Shown here: piece by piece, positions 63,837 through 64,000 of the stretch
Layout of the letters: each line of letters begins with the position of its first letter
Numbering within the stretch: the first letter of the stretch is position 1
Source: Oscillospiraceae bacterium
GTDB lineage: Bacteria > Bacillota > Clostridia > Oscillospirales > Acutalibacteraceae
NCBI GenBank assembly: GCA_029225165.1
Contig: JAQXVY010000012.1
Location: forward strand, 1-64,000
Direction: 5' to 3'
DNA: 64,000 nt
Program-made: the position numbers and the translations under genes
Notes under the pieces: generated by a model
Database searches by the model: none
What the model saw: the letters and a program-made list of their open reading frames with translations, nothing else
What the model was told of the DNA's origin: nothing

Positions 63837-64000
63837 TTATTCGTCAGAACTATTCTGTTCTGTTACTTCTTCAGTATTTTCCAAAAGGTCCTTGGTGTAG
63901 GTTCTCCACTTTGTAACCTTTTTACCGCCGATTGTATGCTTGTAAAAATGCTGTGCCTCTTTGTTCCATTCAAGACACTCCCACTTTAGCTTAACACAGT
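63837..64000 (-). CDS. C-terminal part of a GNAT-like acetyltransferase (partial)
   Basis: The frame runs from the window edge to TAA at 63837-63839 and gives 53 residues. CVKLKWECLEWNKEAQHFYK followed by HTIGGKKVTKWRTY matches the C-terminal end of GNAT acetyltransferases (the WNxxAxxFY pattern). An acidic tail (NTEEVTEQNSSDE) follows. The start lies outside the window. Confidence 0.7.
   Translation of the reverse strand, partial: CVKLKWECLEWNKEAQHFYKHTIGGKKVTKWRTYTKDLLENTEEVTEQNSSDE

Overview
The window reads as chromosomal DNA of a Gram-positive, low- to mid-GC anaerobe of the Clostridia, probably a Ruminococcus bromii-like member of the Oscillospiraceae. The evidence is mixed: two starch-degrading GH13 enzymes carry dockerin modules (the amylosome arrangement known from R. 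bromii), sporulation genes are present (spoVS, yqfC, yqfD, a ylbJ-like gene, ymdB), the regulation is Firmicutes-type (T-box, DeoR/FruR, Rrf2), and redox is ferredoxin-linked (NfnAB, an FTR-like thioredoxin reductase). The species assignment is inference. No tRNA, rRNA, CRISPR array, prophage or IS transposase was recognised.

Layout. 1-6.4 kb: the end of an unknown gene, then two tandem type I pullulanases on the minus strand, one secreted with a dockerin and a starch-binding module, one membrane-anchored. 6.7-15.2 kb (minus): enolase, rpoD, dnaG, a YigZ-like gene, rpmE, a degenerate M15 peptidase and thrS with a complete T-box leader. 15.3-25.4 kb: a membrane protein, a DacA-type carboxypeptidase, a phosphoesterase, recG, a FakA-like DAK2 protein, spoVS-ymdB and yqfC-yqfD. 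25.5-28.4 kb (plus): ylbJ-like and asnB. 28.5-31.2 kb (minus): a dockerin-bearing alpha-amylase followed by the wreck of a further starch-binding module. 31.5-41.6 kb (plus): a lipid kinase and PAP2 pair, fruR-fruK-fruA, ptsH, ptsI, and nfnAB. 41.7-49.9 kb (minus): RNase M5, holA, comEC, a phosphoribosyltransferase, a HIT protein, plsY, der, rpmF and a YceD-like gene. 50-52.7 kb (plus): three AT-rich secreted proteins of unknown function. 52.8-64 kb (minus): a P-loop protein, pgi, a second DacA-type carboxypeptidase, a FAD/Rieske oxidoreductase, cysK and metY with an Rrf2 regulator, a small thiol-redox operon, capA, an SDR gene and a partial GNAT gene.

How the genes work together. The pullulanases and amylase release malto-oligosaccharides outside the cell; dockerins would dock two of them on scaffoldins encoded elsewhere. 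Pgi, FruK and enolase, with the fructose PTS, cover uptake and glycolysis. NfnAB and the FTR-like/thioredoxin pair link ferredoxin to NADPH and thiol pools. The cysteine locus looks layered: an Rrf2 regulator whose promoter shares a 10-base word with the metY promoter, and, between the metY promoter and metY, a well-formed 21-codon ORF that ends in Met-Cys-Cys-Cys-stop. This looks like a cysteine-sensing leader peptide and is the strongest candidate for a little-described system here. Three families of small inverted-repeat elements are scattered between genes.
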